Shown: positions 55,134-63,855 of the stretch, piece after piece
How positions within the stretch are numbered: position 1 is the stretch's first letter
Layout: each line of letters begins with the position of its first letter
Source of the DNA: Marinovum sp048263515
GTDB lineage: Bacteria > Pseudomonadota > Alphaproteobacteria > Rhodobacterales > Rhodobacteraceae
Direction of reading: 5' to 3'
Length of the DNA: 64,000 nt
NCBI RefSeq assembly: GCF_048263515.1
Contig: NZ_JBLXEC010000002.1
Location: 124,001-188,000 of the forward strand
Notes under the pieces: model-generated
The model's database searches: none
Told to the model about the DNA's origin: nothing
Seen by the model: the letters and a program-made list of their open reading frames with translations, nothing else
Made by a program: the position numbers and the translations under genes

Positions 55134-56852
55134 ATGACACGCCACCTCATCACCTCTGCCATTCCCTATATCAACGGGATCAAGCACCTCGGCAACCTGA
55201 TCGGGTCGCAGCTGCCGGCCGATCTCTTTGCGCGCTACCAGCGGGCGCGGGGGCAGGAGGTGATGTTTCTCTGCGCCACCGACGAACACGGCACCCCGGC
55301 GGAACTGGCGGCCGCCAAGGCCGGCAAGCCGGTCGCCGAATACTGCGCCGAGATGCACGCCGTTCAGGCCGAGATCGCCCGCGGTTTCCGCCTCAGCTTC
55401 GATCACTTCGGCCGTTCGTCGAGCCCGCAGAACCACGCGCTGACCCAGCATTTCGCCGGCCGGCTGGCCGAGGCCGGGCTGATCAAGGAAGTCAGCGAGA
55501 AGCAGGTCTATTCCCACGCCGACGGCCGCTTCCTGCCCGATCGCTACATCGAGGGCACCTGCCCGAACTGCGGCTATGACCGGGCCCGGGGCGACCAGTG
55601 CGAGAATTGCACCAAGCAGCTCGACCCCACCGACCTGATCGAACCGCGCAGCGCCATTTCCGGCTCGACGGATCTCGAGGTGCGCGAGACCAAGCACCTC
55701 TACCTGCGCCAGTCCGACATGCGCGACAAGCTGAACGACTGGATCGACAGCAAGGGCGACTGGCCGATCCTCACCACCTCGATCGCCAAGAAATGGCTGA
55801 ACGACGGTGACGGTCTGCAGGACCGCGGCATCACCCGCGACCTCGACTGGGGTATCCCGGTGAAGAAGGGCGATCAGGACTGGCCCGGCATGGAGGGCAA
55901 GGTCTTCTACGTCTGGTTCGACGCGCCGATCGAATACATCGCCTGCAGCGCCGAATGGGCCGAGGCCAATGGCAAGCCCGAGGCCGAGTGGGAGCGCTGG
56001 TGGCGCACTGACAAGGGCGCAGACGACGTGCGCTACACTCAGTTCATGGGCAAGGACAACGTGCCTTTCCACACCCTCAGCTTCCCGGCGACGATCCTGG
56101 GCTCTGGCGAGCCGTGGAAGCTGGTCGATTACATCAAGTCGTTCAACTACCTCAACTACGACGGCGGCCAGTTCTCGACCTCGCAGGGCAGGGGCGTCTT
56201 CATGGATCAGGCGCTGGCGATCCTGCCCTCGGACTACTGGCGCTGGTGGCTGCTGAGCCATGCGCCCGAGAGCTCCGACAGCGAATTCACCTGGGAGAAC
56301 TTCCAGGCCTCGGTCAACAAGGACCTGGCCGACGTGCTGGGCAACTTTGTCAGCCGGGTGACCAAGTTCTGCCGCTCGAAATTCGGCGAAGAGGTGCCGG
56401 CGGGCGGCACCTGGGGGCCGCAGGAACAGGCGGTGATCGCCGATCTGACAGCGCGGCTGCACGCCTACGAGGGCCACATGGAGGCCATCGAGGTGCGCAA
56501 GGCGGCGCAGGAGCTGCGCGCCATCTGGGTGACCGGCAACGAATACCTGCAGGAAGCCGCGCCCTGGTCGACCTTCAAGACGGACCCCGATCAGGCGGCG
56601 GCACAGATCCGGCTGGCGTTGAACCTGATCCGCTTCTACGCGGTGATCTCCAGCCCCTTCATCCCCGATGCGTCCGAGCAGCTGATGCAGGCGATGCAGA
56701 GCGACGACACCGCCTGGCCCGAAGATGTGACGGCTGCGCTGGAAAGCCTTGGCGCCGGTCACGCCTTTACCGTGCCGGATGTCACCTTCCGCAAGATCGC
56801 CGACGAGGAACGGGCGGAGTGGCAGGAAAAGTTCGCCGGCACCCGCGATTGA
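55134..56852 (+). CDS. metG: Methionyl-tRNA synthetase
   Basis: 572 residues. Charges initiator and elongator tRNA-Met. HIGH motif as KHLGN in PYINGIKHLGNLIGSQLP; zinc knuckle CPNCGYDRARGDQCENC; the KMSKS loop reads FSTSQGRGVF, the variant known in this alphaproteobacterial MetG branch, with Lys replaced. Anticodon-binding domain about 390-540; no C-terminal tRNA-binding dimer domain. Functionally linked to fmt and def in the window. Confidence 0.95.
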   Translation: MTRHLITSAIPYINGIKHLGNLIGSQLPADLFARYQRARGQEVMFLCATDEHGTPAELAAAKAGKPVAEYCAEMHAVQAEIARGFRLSFDHFGRSSSPQNHALTQHFAGRLAEAGLIKEVSEKQVYSHADGRFLPDRYIEGTCPNCGYDRARGDQCENCTKQLDPTDLIEPRSAISGSTDLEVRETKHLYLRQSDMRDKLNDWIDSKGDWPILTTSIAKKWLNDGDGLQDRGITRDLDWGIPVKKGDQDWPGMEGKVFYVWFDAPIEYIACSAEWAEANGKPEAEWERWWRTDKGADDVRYTQFMGKDNVPFHTLSFPATILGSGEPWKLVDYIKSFNYLNYDGGQFSTSQGRGVFMDQALAILPSDYWRWWLLSHAPESSDSEFTWENFQASVNKDLADVLGNFVSRVTKFCRSKFGEEVPAGGTWGPQEQAVIADLTARLHAYEGHMEAIEVRKAAQELRAIWVTGNEYLQEAAPWSTFKTDPDQAAAQIRLALNLIRFYAVISSPFIPDASEQLMQAMQSDDTAWPEDVTAALESLGAGHAFTVPDVTFRKIADEERAEWQEKFAGTRD

Positions 56853-56877
56853 TGTGCGTGCGAGACTGACGTATAAT
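56849..56877 (+). promoter_or_regulatory. Sigma-70-type promoter at the end of metG
   Basis: TTGATG (56849-56854), a 17-nt spacer and a perfect TATAAT (56872-56877). The -35 box overlaps the metG stop codon. It would start transcription near 56884 and drive the SCPU gene. The AT-rich leader that follows contrasts with the surrounding GC content. Confidence 0.65.
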
Positions 56878-56934
56878 ATTCTGAAATTAAACCAAAAAAA
56901 TCGGAGGCCTGCCGGAGTTTTTATCCACAGGAAT

Positions 56935-57855
56935 TTGCTCATAACACTGGCCATGGCGCTGGGCCTGATGATCGCCGCCCCGGTGCGGGCCGCGACCTGT
57001 CAGGCCACGGTGAGCGACATCGATTTCGGCGCGGTCAGCCTGCGCTCGGGCGAGGTCAACCGCACCTCGGGGACGCTGACCGTCTCCTGCTCGAGCCCGC
57101 TGGCCGAGCCGGTGGGCGTCTGCGCGCGCTTTGGCGCCGGCACCGGCGGGGCGGGGCCCGGCAATACGCAGCGCTTCCTGACCGGCCCGACCGGCCAGTC
57201 GCTGGCCTATCAGCTGCGCCAGGGCGGCCACGGCACGCTGCATGGCACGCTCAATCAGGTGCATGTGTTCATCCCCGTTGTGGGCTCGGTGGGCGAGGTC
57301 ACGATCCCGATCTACGCCGAGCTTCTGGCCAATGGCACCGAGTTCGACACCGGGCTCTACAGTTCCCGTTTTGCCGGTCAGGCGCATGTGGAGATGAGCC
57401 ACGGCGTGGTGAGCTGTGAGCTTTTCGGTCAGAGCACCCCGGTGGCCGAGTTCACCGTTCGGGCACAGACGGTGGCGAGCTGCGAGCTCGACGTCGGATC
57501 GCTGGACTTCGGCCAGATCACCAGCCTGGCCAGCGGCCCCGCCGATGCCAGCGCCGCGGTCGACATCCGCTGCACCTCTGGCACCGGCTATTCGGTTGCC
57601 ATGGGGCTGGGCGACGGCCCCGGCGTCAGCCACCCGGCGCAGCGCCGGATGCGCGGGCTGACCGGGACGCTGGCCTACGGGCTCTACCGCGACCCCGGCC
57701 GCAGCCTGATCTGGGGCGAGGCGACCAACGACCAGGCCCGCGCCACCGGCACCGGTTACGGCCAGCGCTTCATGGTCTACGGCCGGGTGCACCAGGGTCA
57801 GCAGGCGCAGGTTGGCGCCTACAGCGACAACGTCGTGGTGACGGTGCATTACTGA
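56935..57855 (+). CDS. Secreted protein with two spore-coat-U (SCPU) domains
   Basis: 306 residues from TTG 56935: signal sequence LITLAMALGLMIAAPVRA, then two consecutive SCPU domains (about 20-155, CQATVSDIDFGAVSLRSGEV; about 165-306, CELDVGSLDFGQITSLASG) each with paired Cys and ending in strands such as YSDNVVVTVHY. SCPU proteins are chaperone-usher pilin-like adhesins; here no chaperone or usher gene is nearby. The start is unsure: GGAGG at 56903-56907 has no standard start codon at the right distance in frame, ATG 56953 would cut the signal peptide, and GTG 56854 lies upstream of the predicted transcript start. Confidence 0.75.
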   Translation: MLITLAMALGLMIAAPVRAATCQATVSDIDFGAVSLRSGEVNRTSGTLTVSCSSPLAEPVGVCARFGAGTGGAGPGNTQRFLTGPTGQSLAYQLRQGGHGTLHGTLNQVHVFIPVVGSVGEVTIPIYAELLANGTEFDTGLYSSRFAGQAHVEMSHGVVSCELFGQSTPVAEFTVRAQTVASCELDVGSLDFGQITSLASGPADASAAVDIRCTSGTGYSVAMGLGDGPGVSHPAQRRMRGLTGTLAYGLYRDPGRSLIWGEATNDQARATGTGYGQRFMVYGRVHQGQQAQVGAYSDNVVVTVHY

Positions 57856-57873
57856 GATGGGCTGCCGCTCTCG

Positions 57874-58063
57874 GGCGCGGAACAAGGCCGCAGGCCGCCG
57901 CGCCATCGCCGGGCCGCCCCCCGGCACGGCGATTGGTTAGACGTCAGCGCATTGCTCATTCAAAGCGCGCCAGTGGCTGGGATAAATCGAACAGACCTCA
58001 GGTTGCATCGCCGCACCGCGGCCCGGCGATGACACGCCTTTCGCGGTGTGTCTGACGCTCTCT
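57874..58063 (+). repeat. Intergenic repeat copy E1 (subfamily II, lacks hairpin module)
   Basis: Starts 18 nt after the SCPU stop with GGCGCGGAACAAGGCCGCAG; 190 bp; CCATCGCCGGGCCGCCCCCC runs straight into CGGCACGGCGATTGG. End block CGCCGCACCGCGGCCCGGCG. Same direction as the SCPU gene. Confidence 0.82.
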
Positions 58064-58232
58064 GGCGCGGAACAAGGCCGCAGGCCGCCGCGCCATCGCC
58101 GGGCCACCCCCTTGGCCCGGCGATTGGTCAGACCTCAGCGAACCGTTCATTCAAAGCGCGCCAGTGACGCGGATAAATCGTACAGACCGACCGTTGCTTC
58201 GCCGCGCCGTGGCCCGGTGATGCCGCGTCTTG
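58064..58232 (+). repeat. Intergenic repeat copy E2 (subfamily II, lacks hairpin module)
   Basis: Second tandem copy at an exact 190-bp offset from E1; GGATAAATCGTACAGACC is the conserved middle block. The 461-nt gap between the convergent SCPU and FKBP genes contains E1, E2 and the FKBP terminator only. Confidence 0.8.
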
Positions 58233-58262
58233 CGCTTGACAGCCAAGCCATGCCCCCGAACG

Positions 58263-58294
58263 AAAAACGCCCCCGCAGTGACCTGCGAGGGCGC
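58263..58294 (-). terminator. Terminator of the FKBP gene
   Basis: On the minus strand GCGCCCTCGCAG pairs, with small bulges, with CTGCGGGGGCG and is followed by TTTTTC. 23 nt past the FKBP stop. Confidence 0.8.
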
Positions 58295-58316
58295 TCAAAC
58301 GTCAGCCTGAAAGACC

Positions 58317-58751
58317 TCAGGCCGCCTTGATCTCGACCAGCTCGATGGCAAAGGTCAGGTCCTTGCCGGCCAGCGGGTGGTTGGCGTCCAGCGTCACCTG
58401 CTCGTCGGTCACTTCGACCACGGTCACCGGCATGGCCTGGCCCGTGGGCGTCTGCACCTGCAGCTGGGTGCCGAGGTCGAGCGGGATGTCAGCCGGGATG
58501 TCGGCGCGCGGCACCGCCTGGCGGGCATTGGGATCGGCCTGGCCATAGGCTTCGTCCGCGGGCACGTCGACGACCTTTTTCTCGCCCACCGCCATGCCCG
58601 GCAGCGCCTTGTCGAGGCCCGGGATGATCTGGCCGGAGCCGACGGTGAATTCCAGCGGGTCGCGGCCTTGCGAGCTGTCGAAGGTGGCACCGTCGGCAAG
58701 AGTTCCGGTATAGTGAATGGCAACGGTGTCGCCCGATTTGACCTGGGTCAT
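58317..58751 (-). CDS. FKBP-type peptidyl-prolyl isomerase (SlyD-like)
   Basis: 144 residues. FKBP fold with inserted flap as in SlyD: HYTGTLADGATFDSSQGRDP, FTVGSGQIIPGLDKALPGM, then ADEAYGQADPNARQAVPRAD and the C-terminal NHPLAGKDLTFAIELVEI. SlyD proteins catalyse proline isomerisation and assist folding; the His/Cys-rich metal tail of enterobacterial SlyD is missing. ATG 58751 gives the compact cytoplasmic form; the upstream extension of the frame is not protein-like. Confidence 0.92.
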   Translation of the reverse strand: MTQVKSGDTVAIHYTGTLADGATFDSSQGRDPLEFTVGSGQIIPGLDKALPGMAVGEKKVVDVPADEAYGQADPNARQAVPRADIPADIPLDLGTQLQVQTPTGQAMPVTVVEVTDEQVTLDANHPLAGKDLTFAIELVEIKAA

Positions 58752-59025
58752 GAAAGCTCCGAGATGTGGGGGAATGGGAAGGGGAGGCCGCCGCTCTGAC
58801 GGGTGCTCCGGGTTCATGGCGCGCCATGGTAACGACAAGCGCCCCGAATGGCAAATCGCGCCTGCCAAAGCGCACCAACCGCCGCAATCGGCCGGTTCCC
58901 GCGCTTGCAATACGCGAACATGGCGCATTTAATCGCTTTGGTATAGTAATTGAGCAATTCCCCGAGTCACCAAGGCCGCCGTGCCGGCAAGCGGAGGAGG
59001 CTGGCATTGGAACGGAGATCGGTTT

Positions 59026-60435
59026 GTGGCACTGAATTACGACGCCGAGGCATTGGCCGGGCTGGATGCCGAAACCTTTCTCGAGGCGATGCACGACGAG
59101 GTCGTGCTCCTTGACGCCCGGGGCCGGATCGTCGCCGTCAACGAGGCCTGGCGCCGGTTCTGCATCGAAAACGGCGGCGATGCCGAGACCTGTTACCTCG
59201 GCACCGACTACTTCGGCATCTGTCGCGGCGCCGCTGGCAGCTCGTCGGCCGAGGCGGCGCTGATCTCGGATGCGCTCGAGCGGGTGCTGGCCACCGGCCA
59301 GCCGTTCCGCTGCGAATATCCCTGCGACAGCCCGACCGTGAAACGCTGGTTCGAGCTGACCGCCAACCGGATGATGCGCGACGAGGCTGCCTTTCTGATC
59401 GTCCAGCACCGCAACATCACCAGCCGCAAGACCGAGCGGCGCGAGGTCGAGGCCGCCTTCATCAAGGCCAGCGCCATGACGGCGCTGATCGCCACCTCGA
59501 ACGACGCGATCCTCAGCTACGATCTCGACGGTCGCATCACCACCTGGAACCCCGCCGCGCAACGGCTCTATGGCTATACCGCCGACGAGGCGATCGGACA
59601 GTCGCTGGAACTGCTCTACCCCGAGGGCTGGCCCAAACGGGTGACCGAATACCGCGACGAGATCATCGCCGGCCGCCTGCAACGGTTCGAGGCGCCGCGG
59701 GTGGCCAAGGACGGCACCGTGCGCGACGTCTGGGTCGCCTGCGCCCCGATCCGCAGCCCCGAGGGCGAGGTGGTGGCGATTTCGAACATCCACCGTGACG
59801 TGACCGAGATCCGCCGTGCCGAGAAGGCCCGCGACCTGATCGCCAAGGAGGTGATCCACCGCGCCAAGAACATGCTGAGCATCGTCATGGCCATCCAGCG
59901 CCAGACCGCGCGGCGGGCGACCTCGCTCGAGGAGTTCAACGCCGCCTTCGAGGCGCGGTTGCGGTCGCTGTCGCAGTCGACCGACCTGCTGGTGCAGAGC
60001 GCCTGGACCACGGTGTCGCTGAGCCAGCTGATCGATCGCCATCTCGAACCCTTCGTCGATCTCTCGGACGGCCGGATCGAGCGCCTAGGCCCCGATATCC
60101 AGCTGCAGCCGCAATGTGTCCAGACCATCGGCATGGCGCTGCACGAACTGGCGACCAATTCGGTCAAGCACGGTGCCCTGCGCGATGGCTCCGGCCGGGT
60201 CGGCATCCGCTGGTCGCTGGAAAAGAGCGATGGCAAGGACCTGCACCTGTCCTGGGCGGAAACCGGAGTCGATGTCACCGGCCCGCCAACGCGCGGCACC
60301 AAGGGCTTTGGCAGCACGGTGCTGACCTCGCTGGCGCCCTCGATGCTGGCGGCGCGCAGCGAATACAATATCGGTACCGAGGGCGTGAACTGGTCGATCC
60401 GGGTGCCGCCAGAGCATTTCAGCCTGGCCAGCTAG
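59026..60435 (+). CDS. HWE-family sensor histidine kinase with two PAS domains
   Basis: 469 residues, cytoplasmic. PAS 1 (about 15-135, DEVVLLDARGRIVAVNEAW), PAS 2 (about 150-265, SNDAILSYDLDGRITTWN), then the HWE core: His278 in VIHRAKNMLS, N-box HELATNSVKHGAL (373-385) and the diagnostic WAE (410-412), G-box GTKGFGSTVL. Start GTG 59026 has GGAG 8 nt upstream; GTG 58981 is possible. No response regulator lies beside it. Such PAS-HWE kinases often sense light (LOV) or redox, but the LOV cysteine motif NCRFLQ is not present. Confidence 0.87.
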   Translation: MALNYDAEALAGLDAETFLEAMHDEVVLLDARGRIVAVNEAWRRFCIENGGDAETCYLGTDYFGICRGAAGSSSAEAALISDALERVLATGQPFRCEYPCDSPTVKRWFELTANRMMRDEAAFLIVQHRNITSRKTERREVEAAFIKASAMTALIATSNDAILSYDLDGRITTWNPAAQRLYGYTADEAIGQSLELLYPEGWPKRVTEYRDEIIAGRLQRFEAPRVAKDGTVRDVWVACAPIRSPEGEVVAISNIHRDVTEIRRAEKARDLIAKEVIHRAKNMLSIVMAIQRQTARRATSLEEFNAAFEARLRSLSQSTDLLVQSAWTTVSLSQLIDRHLEPFVDLSDGRIERLGPDIQLQPQCVQTIGMALHELATNSVKHGALRDGSGRVGIRWSLEKSDGKDLHLSWAETGVDVTGPPTRGTKGFGSTVLTSLAPSMLAARSEYNIGTEGVNWSIRVPPEHFSLAS

Positions 60436-60518
60436 GCTCCGGCCTGCGGGCAAGGGGGTGGCAATTGCCGCGTCCATCGGCATGATGGCGGCAAATCACC
60501 CTCATCAAAGGCGCTCTC

Positions 60519-61205
60519 ATGACCATCACCACCTGCATCTTTGACGCCTATGGCACGCTCTTCGACGTGGCCGCCGCCGCACGGCTGGCCGCCGAAGAAC
60601 CGGGCCAGGGCCATTGGGCGGACAAATGGCCGGCGCTGGCCGCCGACTGGCGGGCCAAGCAGCTGCAATACACTTGGCTCCGCGCCATCACCGGCGATCA
60701 CTGCGATTTCTGGCAGGTCACGCAGAACGGGCTCGACTGGGCCCTGGAAAAGCAGGGGCTGGAGGGCGACGCCGAGCTGCGCGAACGGCTGCTGGCGCTC
60801 TACTGGGAGCTTCAGGCCTACCCTGAAGTGCCGCAGATGCTGGCGGCGCTGAAATCCGCCGGGCTGAACACCGCGATCCTGTCGAACGGCTCGCCCGACA
60901 TGCTGAATGGCGCGGTGGGCAGTGCCGGGCTGGAAGAGCTGCTCGACGATGTGCTCTCGGTCGAAAGCGTCGGCATCTTCAAGCCGGCGAAACAGGTCTA
61001 CGACATGGTCGGCGCGCGGTTTGACTGCACGCCCGAACAGGTGCTCTTTGTCTCGTCGAACGGCTGGGATGCAGCGGGGGCGGCCGCTTATGGTTTCCGC
61101 ACCGTCTGGGTCAACCGCGCCGGCGAGCCGATGGACCGCCTGCCGGGCCGCCCCGGCGAGGTGCTGAGCGATCTGACCCGCATTCCCGAGCTGGCAGGAG
61201 CCTGA
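60519..61205 (+). CDS. Haloacid dehalogenase type II (L-2-haloacid dehalogenase family)
   Basis: 228 residues. HAD motif I FDAYGTLFDV (nucleophile Asp), the RAKQLQYTWLRA segment typical of L-2-haloacid dehalogenases, motif II LSNGSPDML, Lys in VGIFKPAKQVY and motif III/IV FVSSNGWDAAGA. These residues match true dehalogenases, which release halide from L-2-haloalkanoates, though many homologues are phosphatase-like. First gene of a close run continuing to the window end; 1 nt before the alpha/beta hydrolase gene. Confidence 0.88.
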   Translation: MTITTCIFDAYGTLFDVAAAARLAAEEPGQGHWADKWPALAADWRAKQLQYTWLRAITGDHCDFWQVTQNGLDWALEKQGLEGDAELRERLLALYWELQAYPEVPQMLAALKSAGLNTAILSNGSPDMLNGAVGSAGLEELLDDVLSVESVGIFKPAKQVYDMVGARFDCTPEQVLFVSSNGWDAAGAAAYGFRTVWVNRAGEPMDRLPGRPGEVLSDLTRIPELAGA

Positions 61206-61206
61206 G

Positions 61207-62031
61207 GTGCCTTATTTCAAAACGTCCGACGGGCTGTCGCTGTACTATGACGACCAGGGCGAGGGGCTGGCGCTGCTCTGCCTCTCGGGCCTGACCCGTG
61301 ACAGCCGCGACTTCGACTACATGCTGCCGCATCTCGCAGGCTGCCGGGTGATCCGCCTCGACTATCGCGGTCGCGGCAAGTCCGAGTTCGCCGAGGATCC
61401 GCTGACCTACAACGTCCCGCGCGAGGCGCTGGACGTGGTCGAGCTGATGGCGCATCTCGGGCTGGAGCGTGCCGCGGTGCTGGGCACCTCGCGCGGCGGG
61501 CTGGTAGCCATGGCGCTGGCGATGGGCGTGCCTGACAAGCTGATCGGCGTGGCATTCAACGATATCGGTCCGGTCATCGCGCCAGAAGGGCTCGAGGTGA
61601 TCATGGGCTATCTCGGCCTGCCGCCGCGCTGGAAGACTTATGACGAGGCTGCGGCGGCGCGGCCGGCGGTGATGAAGGGCTTTGCCAATGTGCCCGACAG
61701 CCGCTGGCGCGCCGAGGTCGAGAAGTTCTTTGACCAGACCGAGGACGGTCTGGCGCTGACCTATGACCCACGGCTGCGCGACGCGGTGATCGCCGCCGGC
61801 GCCCAGCCGGTGCCCGATCTCTGGCCGATGTTCGACGCGCTGGCGGGCAAGCCCATGGCGATCATCCGTGGCGCCAATTCCGACCTGCTCTCGACCGAGA
61901 CCCTGGCCGAGATGCAGGCCCGCCGCCCCGACGCCCATGTGGCGGTGGTGCCCGACCGGGGCCACGTCCCCTTTCTCGACGAGCCCGAGGCGCTGGCGGC
62001 GCTGGGCGCCTGGCTGAAGGACATGCAATGA
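61207..62031 (+). CDS. Alpha/beta-fold hydrolase
   Basis: 274 residues. Nucleophile elbow GTSRGGLVAM (Ser about residue 97), oxyanion region LCLSGLTRDSRDFDYML, and C-terminal catalytic His in PDRGHVPFLDEPEAL. The segment RLDYRGRGKSEF is usual in these enzymes. GTG start with GGAG at 61197; overlaps the next gene by 4 nt. Substrate not known. Confidence 0.85.
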   Translation: MPYFKTSDGLSLYYDDQGEGLALLCLSGLTRDSRDFDYMLPHLAGCRVIRLDYRGRGKSEFAEDPLTYNVPREALDVVELMAHLGLERAAVLGTSRGGLVAMALAMGVPDKLIGVAFNDIGPVIAPEGLEVIMGYLGLPPRWKTYDEAAAARPAVMKGFANVPDSRWRAEVEKFFDQTEDGLALTYDPRLRDAVIAAGAQPVPDLWPMFDALAGKPMAIIRGANSDLLSTETLAEMQARRPDAHVAVVPDRGHVPFLDEPEALAALGAWLKDMQ

Positions 62032-62999
62032 ATATCGAGATGATCGAGGCAGCCTACGGGCGGATTTCCGGCGTGGTTCGCCGCACGCCGCTGCTGAACG
62101 CGCCGCTGCTGGACGAGATCGCCGGCCGCCGGGTGCTGGTGAAGCCCGAATGTCTGCAGCTCACCGGCAGCTTCAAGTTCCGGGGCGGCATGTCGGCGCT
62201 CTCGGCGCTGGAGCCGGAGGCACGGGCGCGCGGCGTCATCGCATTTTCCTCGGGCAACCACGCCCAGGGCGTGGCGCTGGCGGCGCAGCGCTTCGGCGTG
62301 CCGGCGGTAATCATCATGCCCGCCGATGCCCCCGAGATGAAGATTGCCAACACGCGGGCCTATGGCGCCGAGGTAGTGCTGTACGACCGCGCCGCCGGTG
62401 TCGACCGCGAGGAGCTGGGCGCCGGCATCGCGGAGGAACGCGGCCTGACGCTGGTGCGCCCCTTCGACGAGCCGCAGGTGATCGCCGGGCAGGGGACCTG
62501 CGGGCTCGAGATCGCCCAGCAGGCGGCAGAACTGGGCGTGACCGAGGGTGATGTGCTGGCCTGCTGCGGCGGCGGCGGGCTGACCTCTGGCATCGCTTTG
62601 GCGCTCGAGGCTCACGCGCCCGGAATGCGCGCCCGCTCGGTCGAGCCCGAGGGTTATGACGATGCGGCCCGCTCGCTGGTCTCGGGCCGGCGCGAGCGCA
62701 ATGCCACCGAGGCCGGCGGGCTCTGCGATGCCATCCTCACCCCCAGCCCGGGCGAGATCACCTTTCCGATCATGCAGCGGCTCTGCGGTCCCGGCCTCGT
62801 GGTCAGCGACGACGAGGTGCTGCGCGCCATGGCGCTGGCCTTCTCCCATCTGAAGCTGGTCGCCGAGCCGGGCGGTGCGGTGGCCCTGGCGGCGGCACTG
62901 TTCCACGGTGCGGAGTTGGAAGGCGACACGGTAATCGCCACGATCTCCGGCGGCAATGTCGACGCCGGGGTTTTCGCCAAGGCTCTGGCCCACGCCTGA
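62028..62999 (+). CDS. Threonine/serine dehydratase-like PLP enzyme
   Basis: 323 residues. Fold-type II PLP enzyme: Lys in LTGSFKFRGGMSAL, SSGNHAQGVALAA and the glycine phosphate loop CCGGGGLTSGIAL. Without a C-terminal ACT domain it resembles catabolic threonine dehydratase (TdcB), serine racemase or hydroxyaspartate ammonia-lyase; these cannot be told apart here. Overlaps the preceding hydrolase gene by 4 nt; followed after 64 nt by the PcaD-like gene. Confidence 0.87.
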   Translation: MNIEMIEAAYGRISGVVRRTPLLNAPLLDEIAGRRVLVKPECLQLTGSFKFRGGMSALSALEPEARARGVIAFSSGNHAQGVALAAQRFGVPAVIIMPADAPEMKIANTRAYGAEVVLYDRAAGVDREELGAGIAEERGLTLVRPFDEPQVIAGQGTCGLEIAQQAAELGVTEGDVLACCGGGGLTSGIALALEAHAPGMRARSVEPEGYDDAARSLVSGRRERNATEAGGLCDAILTPSPGEITFPIMQRLCGPGLVVSDDEVLRAMALAFSHLKLVAEPGGAVALAAALFHGAELEGDTVIATISGGNVDAGVFAKALAHA

Positions 63000-63063
63000 A
63001 CGCCACGCGCGGCGGGGGCCAACCTCCGCCGCGAACCACAAACGCCAGACCAAGGAGACCCCC

Positions 63064-63855
63064 ACGCGCCGCCTGATTGACGCCAACGGCATTGGACTGC
63101 ATGTCGCCGACGACGGCCCGCGCGACGGGCCGCCGGTGGTCTTTGCCCATGCCCTGGGCTGCGACCTGCGGATCTGGGACGGCGTGCTGCCGCATCTGCC
63201 GCCGGGCCTGCGGCTGATCCGCTATGACAGCCGCGGCCACGGTCTCTCGGATTGTCCGGCCGGGCCCTATGCCATGGGCGCGCTGGTGCGCGATGCCGAG
63301 GCGCTGCTCGACGCGCTGGAGCTGCGCGACGCGGTGTTCGTCGGCCTGTCGATCGGCGGGCTGGTGGCGCAGGGGCTGGCGGTCAAGCGGCTCGACCTTC
63401 TGCGCGCCATCGTGCTGTCCTGCACCGCCGCCAAGATCGGCACGCCCGCGCTCTGGCAGGAGCGGATCGAGATGGTGAAATCCGGCGGGCCGGGGGCGCT
63501 TCTGGACGGGCTGATGCCGCGTTGGTTCACCAAAGGCTTTCGCGATGGTCCCGAGGCGCGGATGGCCCGCAACATGGTCGCTCGCCAGCCCGCCGAGGGC
63601 TACGCCGGCTGCTGCGCCGCGATCTCGGGCACCGATTTCTACACGCCGACCTCGGGACTGCGGCTGCCCTGTCTGGGCATTGCCGCCAGCGAGGATGGCT
63701 CGACCCCGCCGGACCTGGTGCGCGAGACCATCGACCTGATCCCCGGCGCGCGCTTCGAGTTGATGCGCCGCGCCGGTCACATGGCGCCGGTGGAACAGCC
63801 CGAGGCCTTTGCCGCGCTGCTGAGCGAGTTCCTGCGCGACATCGGCCATGTCTGA
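63064..63855 (+). CDS. pcaD: 3-oxoadipate enol-lactonase-like hydrolase with apparent ACG start
   Basis: 263 residues, the PcaD length. Alpha/beta hydrolase with nucleophile GLSIGGLVAQGL, YDSRGHGLSD and C-terminal RRAGHMAPVEQPEAF; 3-oxoadipate enol-lactonase of the beta-ketoadipate pathway is the closest family, but the other pca genes are not here. The reading frame has no ATG, GTG or TTG between position 62956, deep inside the previous gene, and the conserved core. ACG 63064 is exactly 6 nt after a perfect AAGGAG (63052-63057) and gives the family N-terminus RRLIDANGIGLHVADDGP, so ACG seems to serve as start or to be a mutated or misread ATG. Confidence 0.78.
   Translation, partial: TRRLIDANGIGLHVADDGPRDGPPVVFAHALGCDLRIWDGVLPHLPPGLRLIRYDSRGHGLSDCPAGPYAMGALVRDAEALLDALELRDAVFVGLSIGGLVAQGLAVKRLDLLRAIVLSCTAAKIGTPALWQERIEMVKSGGPGALLDGLMPRWFTKGFRDGPEARMARNMVARQPAEGYAGCCAAISGTDFYTPTSGLRLPCLGIAASEDGSTPPDLVRETIDLIPGARFELMRRAGHMAPVEQPEAFAALLSEFLRDIGHV

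Noticed and set aside
54416..58232. CRISPR-like array.
   Set aside because: Units are about 190 bp, contiguous and without unique spacers; no cas genes.
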